Shown: positions 5,648-14,341 of the stretch, piece by piece
Layout: every line of letters begins with the position of its first letter
Numbering within the stretch: position 1 is the first letter of the stretch
Assembly: GCA_002501205.1 (NCBI GenBank)
Contig: DLRW01000028.1
Coordinates: 1-19,584, forward strand
DNA length: 19,584 nt
Direction: 5' to 3'
Source of the DNA: Flavobacteriales bacterium UBA7878
GTDB taxonomy: Bacteria; Bacteroidota; Bacteroidia; Flavobacteriales; Schleiferiaceae
Position numbers and translations under genes: made by a program
Notes under the pieces: generated by a model
What the model was told of the DNA's origin: nothing
The model's database searches: none
Seen by the model: the letters and a program-made list of their open reading frames with translations, nothing else

Positions 5648-7504
5648 TTACTTTTTACGACGTTGTTGACGACTTTGATTTTGCTGCTGTTCTTGCACTT
5701 CACGCATGCGACGCATCAAACGATTTTCCTTTTGCGGGCCTTCTTTACGCTTAGCAATTTTCGCTTTGATCTTATCCTCATCAATAAAGGAACGAATAGC
5801 GAACTGCTGACCAAAGGTGATCATGTTGGCCACAAAATAATAATAGCTTAAGCCGGCAGCATAGTTATTAAATACCCCAAGGAACATAATCGGCATCAGA
5901 TAAATAATGTACTTCATCTGAGGGAACTGCTGATTTTGAGCCGAACCGGTTAACTGCTGGTTCATATAAGTGTAAATCAGCGTAGAAACGGTCATTAAGA
6001 GGGTAAACAAGCTTACATGGTTACCATATACCGGAATGGTAAAAGGCAATTGATAAATCGAATCGTAGGTACTTAAATCCGTGGCCCATAAGAAAGGCTG
6101 TTGACGCAATTCGATCGAAGCCGGGAAGAACTGGAAGAGCGCAATTAAAATCGGGAACTGCAAAAGCATTGGTAAACATCCACCTAAAGGACTTACCCCC
6201 GCTTTATTATACAATTCCAATTGAGCTTGCTGCTTCTTGGCTGCATCATCGTATTTCTCATTTAACTCATCAATCTCAGGTTTTAATACCCGCATCTTCG
6301 CCATAGAGCGATAGGACTGATAGGTTAATGGGAACAAAATCATTTTAATCAATACGGCGATGATCAGAATAATCAATCCGTAATTGATTCCATAAGCCTC
6401 GAGCCAGTTAAATACATTCAGTACAATACCACGGTTTATCCAACCGAGGATACCCCAGCCTAAAGGAATTAACTTCTCAAACCCGGCATCGTAAGAATCT
6501 AGAATTTCAAATTTGTTAGGTCCGAGGTAAATTGACAATGGTAATTGTAAATCTCCATTGCTGGCTTTTGGATACTGTAAGCTAGAAGCATAATATTTAG
6601 TGTAGCCTTCTTCATCCAAACTGGCTACTTCAAAATCGCCGGTTGCGAAAGGTTCCCCTCTGGATTGTAAAATGGTACAGAAAAACTGTTGGCGATAAGC
6701 TACCCAATCTAAAGAACCTTCAGCTACTTCCTGATCACGAGAAGTGGTATTAAAGCTTTCTACATCCTGATCTTTAACCAGGCGGTACTGCATTTCGGAG
6801 CGAGTAATCTCGTTGTCTTTGTTTTTCTCATGACGACGAGCTTTCATCTCCCAAAGCAAGTTCTGATCTACATTAGCCAGTAAGTTGCTTAAACCTTGAC
6901 TTTGTACATCAAAATCCAGGCGATAGTCATTATCCTTAATGGCATAACTATAGCGCAATTGACCACCTTCATCGGTTTGGGCCACCAATTCCACAAAGTT
7001 GTCACCTTGTTTGGCTAGCTTAAACTGCAATTGAGAGCTACTGCGCAACTGCCCCGCCTGAATATTAAATCCAAAATTGCTGTTCTCCTTTAAAAGATAA
7101 AGGGGCAGTGAATCGTAGGTACGGTATTTCTTGAGTTCAGCCTCAACCAACTGTCCGCCAAGACTTGAGATTTTTACTCTGAGCAATTCATTCTCCAGCA
7201 CAAAATACTCGGTACCGGAGCGACTCATCATGTGCTTGGCGAAAGGTCCGTAAAGACTTACCGCTTTCAAATATTCCAGACTATCACTTTGCAGTGTATC
7301 ATTGGAAAGTGCCATTTCGGGTTCCACGGCTTCCACTGCAGTGCTGTCAATGGCCGCTTCTTCCACTTGGGTACTGTCGGTAGAATTGGCCAGGGCCGCA
7401 TCCGCTGTAACATCGCCATTGTCGAAGAATACGGTAAAATAAAGAACAATAGCACCGATTAGCAGGAAGCCAACGATGCTGTTTAAATCCAGCTTACTTT
7501 TCAT
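5648..7504 (-). CDS. yidC: Membrane protein insertase YidC
   Basis: Inserts proteins into the inner membrane, alone or with Sec. TM1 lies at about 8-27, then an acidic Ser/Thr/Asp/Glu-rich linker (28-80), the periplasmic P1 beta-sandwich (about 80-345) and the conserved C-terminal insertase core (about 365-570). Core landmarks include FPLTYQS (391-397), SMAKMR (400-405, start of the cytoplasmic coiled-coil loop), SPLGGCLPMLLQ (438-449) and GLSYYYFVANM (551-561). The position equivalent to the essential groove arginine of E. coli YidC is Lys387, so the positive charge is kept. The C-terminal tail (571-618) is strongly basic and Gln/Arg-rich, suitable for ribosome contact. Length (618 aa) fits the Bacteroidota form. 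The start is 1 nt after the pyrG stop. Confidence 0.97.
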   Translation of the reverse strand: MKSKLDLNSIVGFLLIGAIVLYFTVFFDNGDVTADAALANSTDSTQVEEAAIDSTAVEAVEPEMALSNDTLQSDSLEYLKAVSLYGPFAKHMMSRSGTEYFVLENELLRVKISSLGGQLVEAELKKYRTYDSLPLYLLKENSNFGFNIQAGQLRSSSQLQFKLAKQGDNFVELVAQTDEGGQLRYSYAIKDNDYRLDFDVQSQGLSNLLANVDQNLLWEMKARRHEKNKDNEITRSEMQYRLVKDQDVESFNTTSRDQEVAEGSLDWVAYRQQFFCTILQSRGEPFATGDFEVASLDEEGYTKYYASSLQYPKASNGDLQLPLSIYLGPNKFEILDSYDAGFEKLIPLGWGILGWINRGIVLNVFNWLEAYGINYGLIILIIAVLIKMILFPLTYQSYRSMAKMRVLKPEIDELNEKYDDAAKKQQAQLELYNKAGVSPLGGCLPMLLQFPILIALFQFFPASIELRQQPFLWATDLSTYDSIYQLPFTIPVYGNHVSLFTLLMTVSTLIYTYMNQQLTGSAQNQQFPQMKYIIYLMPIMFLGVFNNYAAGLSYYYFVANMITFGQQFAIRSFIDEDKIKAKIAKRKEGPQKENRLMRRMREVQEQQQNQSRQQRRKK

Positions 7505-7505
7505 T

Positions 7506-9125
7506 TTAAGCGTTTTCGTTTTCGCTGTACTTCAATGCAGCGGCTACAAATTTTACAAATAAGGGATGGGGGTTGGACACGGTACTCTTGTACTCCGGGT
7601 GGAATTGTACGCCCATAAACCAAGGGTGATCCGGGATTTCTACAATTTCCACTAAATCCATATCAGGATTTTTACCGGTGGCAATCATACCATTCTTCTC
7701 GAAATCAGCGAGATATTTGTTGTTAAACTCATACCTATGACGGTGACGCTCACTAATTGTTGGGCGACGGTAAACACCATAGGCAATAGAATCTTCTTTC
7801 AAAGCGCAATCACATGCACCTAATCGCATGGTTCCTCCTTTACGAGTAAGACCTTTCTGATCTTCCATTAAGTCGATTACCGGATAGGCGGTATCGGCAT
7901 CCATTTCGGTACTGTTAGCCCCTTCAAAGCCTAATACATTGCGGGCAAACTCAATTACTGCGGCTTGCATACCAAGGCAGATACCCAAGAAGGGAACCTT
8001 ACTTTCACGAGCATAACGGATCGCATCCAGTTTTCCTTCGAAACCGCGTTCACCAAATCCTGGGGCAACTAAAATACCATCCAATCCGCCCAGGGTTTTC
8101 TCCATGCTGTCTTTGGACAGATTTTCGGAGTGTATCCAACGGATTTTCACTTTGGTTTCATTGGTAGCTCCAGCGTGAATAAAGGCTTCCGCGATGGATT
8201 TATAAGAGTCTTTAAGCTCTACGTATTTTCCGATTAAGCCAATTTCCACTTCGTTTTTAGGGAAGCGCAATTTGTAAAGGAAGTCCTTCCAATTTACCAA
8301 ATCCAAATTGTCGTCAATAGGAAGGTTCAAGCGGTTTAATACCACTTCATCCAAATGCTGGTTACGCATTAAAATGGGCACTGCATAAATGGTTTCGGCA
8401 TCAATACTTTGCACCACTGCTTCCTTCTTCACATTGCAGAAGAGCGCCAGTTTTTTACGAATATCTTCTCCCAGATCATGTTCAGTACGACATACCAAAA
8501 CATCGGGCTGAATTCCTGATTCCTGTAATTTTTGAACAGAGTGCTGGGTAGGCTTGGTTTTCATTTCACCTGTGGCCGCCAAATAAGGCACTAAGGTTAA
8601 ATGCACCACCAAGCTATCATCGCCTAATTCCCAACGTAATTGACGAACGGCTTCGATATATGGCAAGGCCTCAATATCCCCTACCGTACCTCCGATTTCG
8701 GTAATTACAATTTCGAATTCGCCGGTATTTCCCAATAATTGGATACGACGTTTAATCTCATCGGTAATATGTGGAATTACCTGAACGGTTTTTCCGAGGT
8801 AATCACCACGACGTTCTTTTTCAATTACGGTTTGATAAACGCGACCAGTGGTTACGTTATTCGCCTGTGAGGTAGGACGGTTTAAGAAGCGCTCATAGTG
8901 CCCCAGATCCAAATCCGTTTCGGCTCCGTCGTTAGTTACATAGCATTCGCCATGTTCGTATGGATTGAGGGTTCCTGGGTCAATATTAATGTAAGGGTCC
9001 AGCTTTTGGATCGTTACACTGTATCCTCTGGATTGTAATAGAGTGGCTAAAGAAGCCGAAATGATACCCTTACCCAGTGAAGAGGTAACACCCCCGGTTA
9101 CAAAGATGTATTTTGTTGATGGCAT
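7506..9125 (-). CDS. pyrG: CTP synthase
   Basis: Converts UTP to CTP using ATP and glutamine; cytoplasmic. The N-terminal amidoligase domain (about 1-270) begins with the canonical KYIFVTGGVTSSLGKG segment (P-loop) and has DPYINIDPGT at 43-52 and EIGGTVGDIE at 143-152. The C-terminal class I glutamine amidotransferase domain (about 290-535) has the catalytic triad C383 (GICLGMQ), H509 and E511 (QFHPEY). Length (539 aa) is standard and no key residue is missing. It is followed after 1 nt by yidC, so the two are co-transcribed. A 68-nt upstream gap carries a TAnnTTTG motif, giving pyrG-yidC its own promoter while still allowing read-through from moxR. Confidence 0.98.
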   Translation of the reverse strand: MPSTKYIFVTGGVTSSLGKGIISASLATLLQSRGYSVTIQKLDPYINIDPGTLNPYEHGECYVTNDGAETDLDLGHYERFLNRPTSQANNVTTGRVYQTVIEKERRGDYLGKTVQVIPHITDEIKRRIQLLGNTGEFEIVITEIGGTVGDIEALPYIEAVRQLRWELGDDSLVVHLTLVPYLAATGEMKTKPTQHSVQKLQESGIQPDVLVCRTEHDLGEDIRKKLALFCNVKKEAVVQSIDAETIYAVPILMRNQHLDEVVLNRLNLPIDDNLDLVNWKDFLYKLRFPKNEVEIGLIGKYVELKDSYKSIAEAFIHAGATNETKVKIRWIHSENLSKDSMEKTLGGLDGILVAPGFGERGFEGKLDAIRYARESKVPFLGICLGMQAAVIEFARNVLGFEGANSTEMDADTAYPVIDLMEDQKGLTRKGGTMRLGACDCALKEDSIAYGVYRRPTISERHRHRYEFNNKYLADFEKNGMIATGKNPDMDLVEIVEIPDHPWFMGVQFHPEYKSTVSNPHPLFVKFVAAALKYSENENA

Positions 9126-9157
9126 AGTATAGGTGACCTGCGTTGTCTACTGGGGTG

Positions 9158-9165
9158 CAAAGCTA
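9158..9165 (-). promoter_or_regulatory. Putative pyrG promoter -7 element (TAnnTTTG)
   Basis: On the minus strand the sequence reads TAGCTTTG, an exact match to the Bacteroidota -7 consensus. It lies 32 nt upstream of the pyrG ATG, in the only sizeable gap of the long minus-strand gene run, giving a leader of roughly 25-28 nt. No convincing TTG -33 element is seen at the usual distance. Confidence 0.55.
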
Positions 9166-9193
9166 CTAATTATCCCAAGTATACCGAGCCCTT

Positions 9194-10159
9194 TCAGACT
9201 AAGCCTTCAATGATCTTTTCAATACTGATGCCTTCGGCCTCTGCACGGTAGTTTTTAACGATACGATGACGTAAAATAGGCTTAGCTACAGCCATAACAT
9301 CTTCGGTATCAGGGCTAAACTTTCCTTGTAAAGCGGCATGGGCCTTAGCGGCTAAGATTAAATTTTGTGAGGCACGTGGACCAGCTCCCCAAGAAAGATA
9401 TTCGCGGGTAACCTCCTTAGCATTAGGGGTATCCGGACGCGTGGCCTGTACCAATCGGATGGCATATTCATAAAGGTGATCACTCACCGGAATTTTACGC
9501 ACCAATTGTTGATATTTTAATATCTCTTCAACACTGAGCACTTCATTTACCTCGGCTTCCACTCCAATAGTGGTGTTCTTTACAATACTCACCTCTTCTT
9601 CAAAGCTGGGATATCCTACTTCGATATTAAACATAAAGCGGTCGAGCTGTGCCTCTGGTAAGGGATAAGTTCCCTCCTGCTCTATTGGGTTTTGCGTGGC
9701 TAATACGAAAAAGGGATTCGCCATTTTATAGGTATGCCCTCCGGCAGTAACCGAACGCTCCTGCATGGCTTCTAATAAAGCCGACTGCGTTTTAGGTGGT
9801 GTACGGTTAATCTCATCCGCCAAAATAATATTGGCGAATAAAGGTCCCTTAACAAACTTAAACTGACGATTTTCATCCAGAATTTCTGCCCCAACAATGT
9901 CCGAGGGCATTAAATCCGGGGTAAACTGAATTCTGCGGAAACTTAGACCCAAAGATTGAGCTACGGTATTAACCAATAAGGTTTTGGCCAATCCCGGAAC
10001 CCCAACTAAAAGCGAGTGCCCTTTACAGAAAACAGAAAGTAAGAGTAGGTGAATTACTTCGTCCTGACCAATAATTACTTTGCCAATTTCATCCTTTAGG
10101 ACTTGGTATTTAGCACCTAAGTCCTTAACCATTTCTACATCTCCACTATTGTTCTGCAT
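9194..10159 (-). CDS. MoxR-family AAA+ ATPase
   Basis: Cytoplasmic AAA+ ATPase of the MoxR group, which act as chaperone-like assembly factors, often with von Willebrand A domain partners. Visible motifs are Walker A GVPGLAKT (53-60), Walker B IILADEIN (111-118), sensor 1 ATQNP (154-158) and the sensor 2 region GPRASQ (260-265). Length (321 aa) is typical. The start at 10159 gives a 14-nt overlap with the end of the SurA-like gene; Met10 is an alternative start that would remove it. MoxR genes often sit before DUF58 and vWA genes, but here pyrG follows, so those partners are not next to it. The ATPase is fused by overlap to a periplasmic chaperone operon, suggesting a link to envelope protein maturation (inference). 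Confidence 0.95.
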   Translation of the reverse strand: MQNNSGDVEMVKDLGAKYQVLKDEIGKVIIGQDEVIHLLLLSVFCKGHSLLVGVPGLAKTLLVNTVAQSLGLSFRRIQFTPDLMPSDIVGAEILDENRQFKFVKGPLFANIILADEINRTPPKTQSALLEAMQERSVTAGGHTYKMANPFFVLATQNPIEQEGTYPLPEAQLDRFMFNIEVGYPSFEEEVSIVKNTTIGVEAEVNEVLSVEEILKYQQLVRKIPVSDHLYEYAIRLVQATRPDTPNAKEVTREYLSWGAGPRASQNLILAAKAHAALQGKFSPDTEDVMAVAKPILRHRIVKNYRAEAEGISIEKIIEGLV

Positions 10160-11507
10160 ACGAGGAATTGTTTAGCCACTGGCGCTCAAAAGTGCACTGT
10201 AAGTAATCATTATTTACCCGAACGTAGGTATCCAAAATTTTTTCATTTACCCATTCCTCCAAGACTTCTTGCTTCTTCTTAGCCAAAGCTACCTGCTTGA
10301 TACGTTGATAGTCGGTGGCCATATCTGCAACATGGGCCTCACTACGATCTATCAGCTTTACAATTTTATAGCCCTCCTTCTCATCACGGGTACGGAATAA
10401 TACTGGTTGTGAAATGGTACCTTCTTCAATTCCTTCAAGCGTATAGAAAACCGTTTTATCCAACTGCCCTGTTTCCCAGCGGCTATCTCCGGTTTGTTGG
10501 TTCATCACCCGACCACCATTTAAACGTGATTCTTCACTACCAGAGAACTTCTGAGCGGCATCTTCGAAACTGATTTTAGAATTTAAAATCATGGTTCGGA
10601 TACTATCTGCCTTCGAGCGAGCTTTTTCCAGGTCCTCACCCGAAATTTTAGGTTTAATAAGGATGTGACGTAGATCTAATTCTTGACCAATCTTTTTCTG
10701 GATTTGCACAATGTGATAGCCGTATTCGGTGCGGAATGGCTCTGAAATCTCATTGAGTTTTAGGTTAAAGGCCACCGCTTCAAATTCTTTTACGAATTGT
10801 CCACGTTTGATGCCCTTGTACTCACCACCATTCCGGGAACTACCTGGATCCTCAGAATAAAGAACGGCCATGGTACTAAAGGAAGAGCCATTTTCAATCC
10901 GATCTTTAATCTCCTTCAATTTATCGATAGCCTCTTGCTTGGCCTGATCCGTGATTTCAGGGAAAATGGAAATTTCTGCATACTCCACTTCGGCGTTAAT
11001 CAGTGGTAAACTGTCTTTGGGAATACTCTCATAAAACTCCCGCACTTCAGAAGGGGTGATTTCTACATCGCCATTAATTTCCTGAAGCATTCTTTGGGCG
11101 GTCAATTGATTCTGGATTAAAGGCGCCATTTCTTCCTTAATCTCCAAAATTGACTTTCCATAGTACTGCTCTAATTTGGCTTCGCTACCAATCTGCTGGA
11201 TGAAAACTCCAATACGACGATCGATATTCGCTTGTACTTCATCCTCACCCACTTCCACTGAATCGAGTGCAGCTTGGTGAAGAAGTAGTTTCTCCATTAA
11301 GAGATCTTCGAAGACCTGGCAGTTATTCACCTTAAGGCCGGGATTCTGGCGTAGCTGTGCTTCAGCGGTCTGATCTAAATCACTTTTAAGTACAATCTCC
11401 TTTCCAACAACGGCCAATACTCCATCCACTAATTTGGGTTGGGCCGAAAGGGCCAAATTGAGGCCTAAGCCTGCCAGAATGAGGTAGAATTTAAGGGTAG
11501 GTTTCAA
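10146..11507 (-). CDS. SurA-like periplasmic peptidyl-prolyl isomerase, 453 aa
   Basis: Periplasmic chaperone/isomerase expected to help fold outer-membrane proteins. A signal peptide covers 1-22 (cleavage near LSA-Q). The SurA N-terminal domain runs about 25-160, starting with the typical VDGVLAVVGKEIVLKSDL pattern. The first parvulin domain is at about 172-271, with GEYKGIKRGQFVKEFEAVAF and GYHIVQI. The second is at about 278-387 (LRHILIK, then GYKIVKL). In the second domain the conserved histidine of the GYHIV motif is Lys381, so it may be catalytically weak. A short C-terminal segment (about 395-435) follows, as in E. coli SurA. It overlaps both neighbours: 17 nt with the upstream lipoprotein gene and 14 nt with moxR. 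Confidence 0.93.
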   Translation of the reverse strand: MKPTLKFYLILAGLGLNLALSAQPKLVDGVLAVVGKEIVLKSDLDQTAEAQLRQNPGLKVNNCQVFEDLLMEKLLLHQAALDSVEVGEDEVQANIDRRIGVFIQQIGSEAKLEQYYGKSILEIKEEMAPLIQNQLTAQRMLQEINGDVEITPSEVREFYESIPKDSLPLINAEVEYAEISIFPEITDQAKQEAIDKLKEIKDRIENGSSFSTMAVLYSEDPGSSRNGGEYKGIKRGQFVKEFEAVAFNLKLNEISEPFRTEYGYHIVQIQKKIGQELDLRHILIKPKISGEDLEKARSKADSIRTMILNSKISFEDAAQKFSGSEESRLNGGRVMNQQTGDSRWETGQLDKTVFYTLEGIEEGTISQPVLFRTRDEKEGYKIVKLIDRSEAHVADMATDYQRIKQVALAKKKQEVLEEWVNEKILDTYVRVNNDYLQCTFERQWLNNSSYAEQ

Positions 11508-12393
11508 ATTCTTTCTTTTTTAATGCGTCACTTAGTAAGTTCTTCTCCAACTCTGCAATCAAATCCAAACGGCGTTTGTTTACTAAAGTTTTGCGGATAA
11601 TATCCTCCACATAGATTAAGGGTGAAGGATTGTCTTTGATCTTGTAATTCTTGATTTCAGCGAAATATACTAAACCCTCGGCTTCCATTTCCACGAATTT
11701 ATTTTGCGCCAGGAAGTCTTGCTGATTATAGGTACGGATGGGCAGTAATTGGCGGAATTCATTGAAGCTTATCCAGCTAGTATCCTCCAGAGAGAAACTG
11801 CGTGCAAAGGAAAGGGCATAATCCAATAATGCTTTTTGATCCTCTTCCTTATTGCTTTTAAAAAGGGCTGATACCTTATCTACATCCGGAGCATCCTTAG
11901 GCAGGCTTAAATAGCGCAACTGTAAGATGTTTTCCTTTAACTGAAAGTTATCGAGGTGTGCTTCGTAATATTCTTTCACCTGAGCATCGCTAATACTGGT
12001 ATCCAGGCGGTCATCCACATATTTCTGCTGATAAGCAAACTTCAACAAGTCATTGCGATAATTCTTGATTTGCTCTTCAAACTGCTTTTGCTCCTCGGTA
12101 AGATTAAACTCAGCCTTATAAATCATTAGCTCGTTCTTAGCCCAAACATTAATGTAGTTCTGAACGAAACTAGTACTGTCATCCGCCGAAAGGCCATTGG
12201 GAATAATGTCTTCCAGATCCGTTTGATAGAGGTAAGAATCGTAAACGCGAGCCACCACCGGCCCTTTATTCTCCTCCTCTTCCAGACCCTGGAAAAAATC
12301 GCAGCCTCCTGCGGTGAACAGGAGGCTTGCAATTACTGATATTCTAAAAATATTATTCAAGCTCAGAAATGACTTCCTGAAGAACGTCTTCAT
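11491..12393 (-). CDS. SurA-N-like lipoprotein without a visible PPIase domain, 300 aa
   Basis: Putative periplasmic lipoprotein: a hydrophobic segment (18-30) ends at Cys31 in TAGGC. The mature part begins with the VARVYDSYLYQTDLEDIIP pattern typical of SurA/PrsA N-terminal chaperone domains, followed by long amphipathic helices (about 75-150). The region where a parvulin domain would lie (about 150-270) lacks a recognisable GYHIV motif, so I read it as a chaperone-like protein with a lost or highly degenerate isomerase domain. The ATG at 12393 gives a 41-nt overlap with the upstream PPIase gene. A TTG at 12360 (residue 12), overlapping that gene's stop, would give a more usual short signal peptide starting MNNIF. 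The gene is flanked by two PPIases, which supports a shared folding role. Confidence 0.82.
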   Translation of the reverse strand: MKTFFRKSFLSLNNIFRISVIASLLFTAGGCDFFQGLEEEENKGPVVARVYDSYLYQTDLEDIIPNGLSADDSTSFVQNYINVWAKNELMIYKAEFNLTEEQKQFEEQIKNYRNDLLKFAYQQKYVDDRLDTSISDAQVKEYYEAHLDNFQLKENILQLRYLSLPKDAPDVDKVSALFKSNKEEDQKALLDYALSFARSFSLEDTSWISFNEFRQLLPIRTYNQQDFLAQNKFVEMEAEGLVYFAEIKNYKIKDNPSPLIYVEDIIRKTLVNKRRLDLIAELEKNLLSDALKKKEFETYP

Positions 12394-14332
12394 TCACCTT
12401 TACGGTATACTTAGCTCGTAATTCTTCAATCCAGGCTTTTTCTAAATAGCTTTGGTAATCGCTAATTACTCGACCTTTTGCTTCGCTGAGTTCTTTAGCA
12501 CGTGGTGCTTCAACCGAAATAATTACGGCTTGCTTGTAGCGCTCATGCACTTCAGTAATATCCGTGCGACCAGGCTCCGCTTTCTTTTCCACTAAGGGTG
12601 CCCATTCGCCTAATTCCTTCAATTCGACCGTGGCACTATCAATGTTCAAGTTAAGCTTGGATTCGATATTCAAATCTTTCATTACCTCGGCGCGACTCTT
12701 TCCTTTATCCAAGGCCTTGCTCGCCTTTTTAGCGGTCTTCTTATCGACGGCATCGATCAGATAAACATTGTAACGAGTTTCCCACTGGTAATTCTCACGG
12801 TTGTTAGCGAAAAAGGCTTCTAATCCGGTCGTATCGGTCATAGCACGACGCCAAACTTTTTCTTCCGTCAAATCAAAAAGCAAAATGCCTTCATAATATT
12901 CACGCTCCAGCATTCTGAAGTCGGCATATTTCTCAGAAAGGCGACTCTTCTCGTAGTTTAACAATTCCTCTTCCTGATAATCCTTGATAAGCTTATAAAC
13001 CTGAGAACGCAAGTTTCCACCGCGGCCATAGCGAGCTTGACGCTCCTTTACCAGTTCAAGGATCTCTTTTACGGAGTATTTGAAATTGGCAAACTCAAAT
13101 ACAGTTTGATCGGCATGATGCAGCTTGCTAGGTACTTTATAGGCACGCTCCATAAAAGACTCATCTACCTGCTGATATACCCAATTAAAGGCTTTGGGAT
13201 ATTCTTTGAACTTATAGTCCTGCTTAATGCGTTTCATTACTGATACCTGGCTCTGTTGCGCACGGGCATCACGCTCTACCTTATTGCGGATTTGTCCTTC
13301 AGCTTCTTCAAAATCAGGTACACCAATATGATCTACCAACATGATGATATGCCAGCCGACCGGAGTTTTGATAGGCGCTGAATAAGCACCGCTATCTTGT
13401 AAGGCAAAAGCTGCGTCCTCAAATTCAGGATACATCTTGTTGATTCCAAATGCTTCCAGAATACCATCTTGAGGTACTGAGGTTTTATCTTCAGAGTACT
13501 GTTTTACCAAGGTAACGAAGTCCTCTCCTGCTTGAAGCTTGGCGTAGATCTCATCGATCTTTTTCTTCACATCTTCTTTCTGCTGTGAAGTGCTCTTATC
13601 ATTATCAATCAACATTAAGTGCGCCACACGAACTTTACCACGGGCATCACGCTTATCCGTTGTTTTAACGATATGGTATCCAAACTGACTGCGTACCGGA
13701 TCTGATATTTTTCCAATGCGAGTATTGTAGGCAGCGTTTTCGAATGGATAAACCATATCAAAAACAGTGAAATAACCTAAATCACCACCCTTACGAGCGC
13801 TGTAGGTATCATCTGAATTGGTTTGGGCCACCTCTTCAAACAATTCCCCTTCTTCGATCTTCTTCTTTAAGCTCATAATCTTGTTATAAGCAGCCAAAGT
13901 ATCTTCTGGAGTAGGGTTCTTAGGCAAGGCTACCATAATATGCGATGCACGCACATCGAACTTCATCCGGCTGTAAGCCTCACGAATCAGTTCCTTGGTA
14001 ACATCCTTATCGGATAAATAAGGCTTGGTTAATTGCTCGCGGTAATTGCGGAATTCGCGTAAAAAGGCAGGCATGGTATCCTTCCCCATTTCTTTGGCCT
14101 CGTGCACCTTCAATTTAAAATTGAGGTATAAATCCAAATACTCGGAAGGAGATTTAGGATCAATTTCCTGACCGATGTCGCGATTCTTATTGTACACCGC
14201 CATGTATTCTTCGGCGGTAACGGTATCATTTTCTACCGTAAACAGGACTTTTTTGTTCAGCTCTGATTGAGCTTTAAGACCGCCGCAAAGCAGCGCAAGA
14301 CTTAGGATTACTAAGGACTTGTTTTTCATCAT
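12353..14332 (-). CDS. Large periplasmic PpiC-type peptidyl-prolyl isomerase, 659 aa
   Basis: Exported double-parvulin isomerase. The signal peptide is about 1-21 (cleavage after LKA, mature QSE). A SurA-like N-terminal region (about 25-120) is followed by parvulin domain 1 (about 126-225: RASHIMVALP, KGGDLGYF at 181-188, FGYHIVKT at 217-224) and parvulin domain 2 (about 234-335: VRVAHLMLI, VGWHIIML at 325-332). The C-terminal 300 residues are highly charged and helical, with an unassigned beta region around 520-600; they resemble the long chaperone tail of Bacteroidota foldases. Two adjacent ATGs (14332 and 14329) are possible starts. It follows guaB after 9 nt and overlaps the next lipoprotein gene, so the whole set is one operon. 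Confidence 0.93.
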   Translation of the reverse strand: MMKNKSLVILSLALLCGGLKAQSELNKKVLFTVENDTVTAEEYMAVYNKNRDIGQEIDPKSPSEYLDLYLNFKLKVHEAKEMGKDTMPAFLREFRNYREQLTKPYLSDKDVTKELIREAYSRMKFDVRASHIMVALPKNPTPEDTLAAYNKIMSLKKKIEEGELFEEVAQTNSDDTYSARKGGDLGYFTVFDMVYPFENAAYNTRIGKISDPVRSQFGYHIVKTTDKRDARGKVRVAHLMLIDNDKSTSQQKEDVKKKIDEIYAKLQAGEDFVTLVKQYSEDKTSVPQDGILEAFGINKMYPEFEDAAFALQDSGAYSAPIKTPVGWHIIMLVDHIGVPDFEEAEGQIRNKVERDARAQQSQVSVMKRIKQDYKFKEYPKAFNWVYQQVDESFMERAYKVPSKLHHADQTVFEFANFKYSVKEILELVKERQARYGRGGNLRSQVYKLIKDYQEEELLNYEKSRLSEKYADFRMLEREYYEGILLFDLTEEKVWRRAMTDTTGLEAFFANNRENYQWETRYNVYLIDAVDKKTAKKASKALDKGKSRAEVMKDLNIESKLNLNIDSATVELKELGEWAPLVEKKAEPGRTDITEVHERYKQAVIISVEAPRAKELSEAKGRVISDYQSYLEKAWIEELRAKYTVKVNEDVLQEVISELE

Positions 14333-14341
14333 AAACAGAGT

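Noticed and set aside
9126..9193. Terminator between moxR and pyrG
   Set aside because: No stable hairpin with a T-run is visible on the minus strand; the gap is better explained by an internal promoter.
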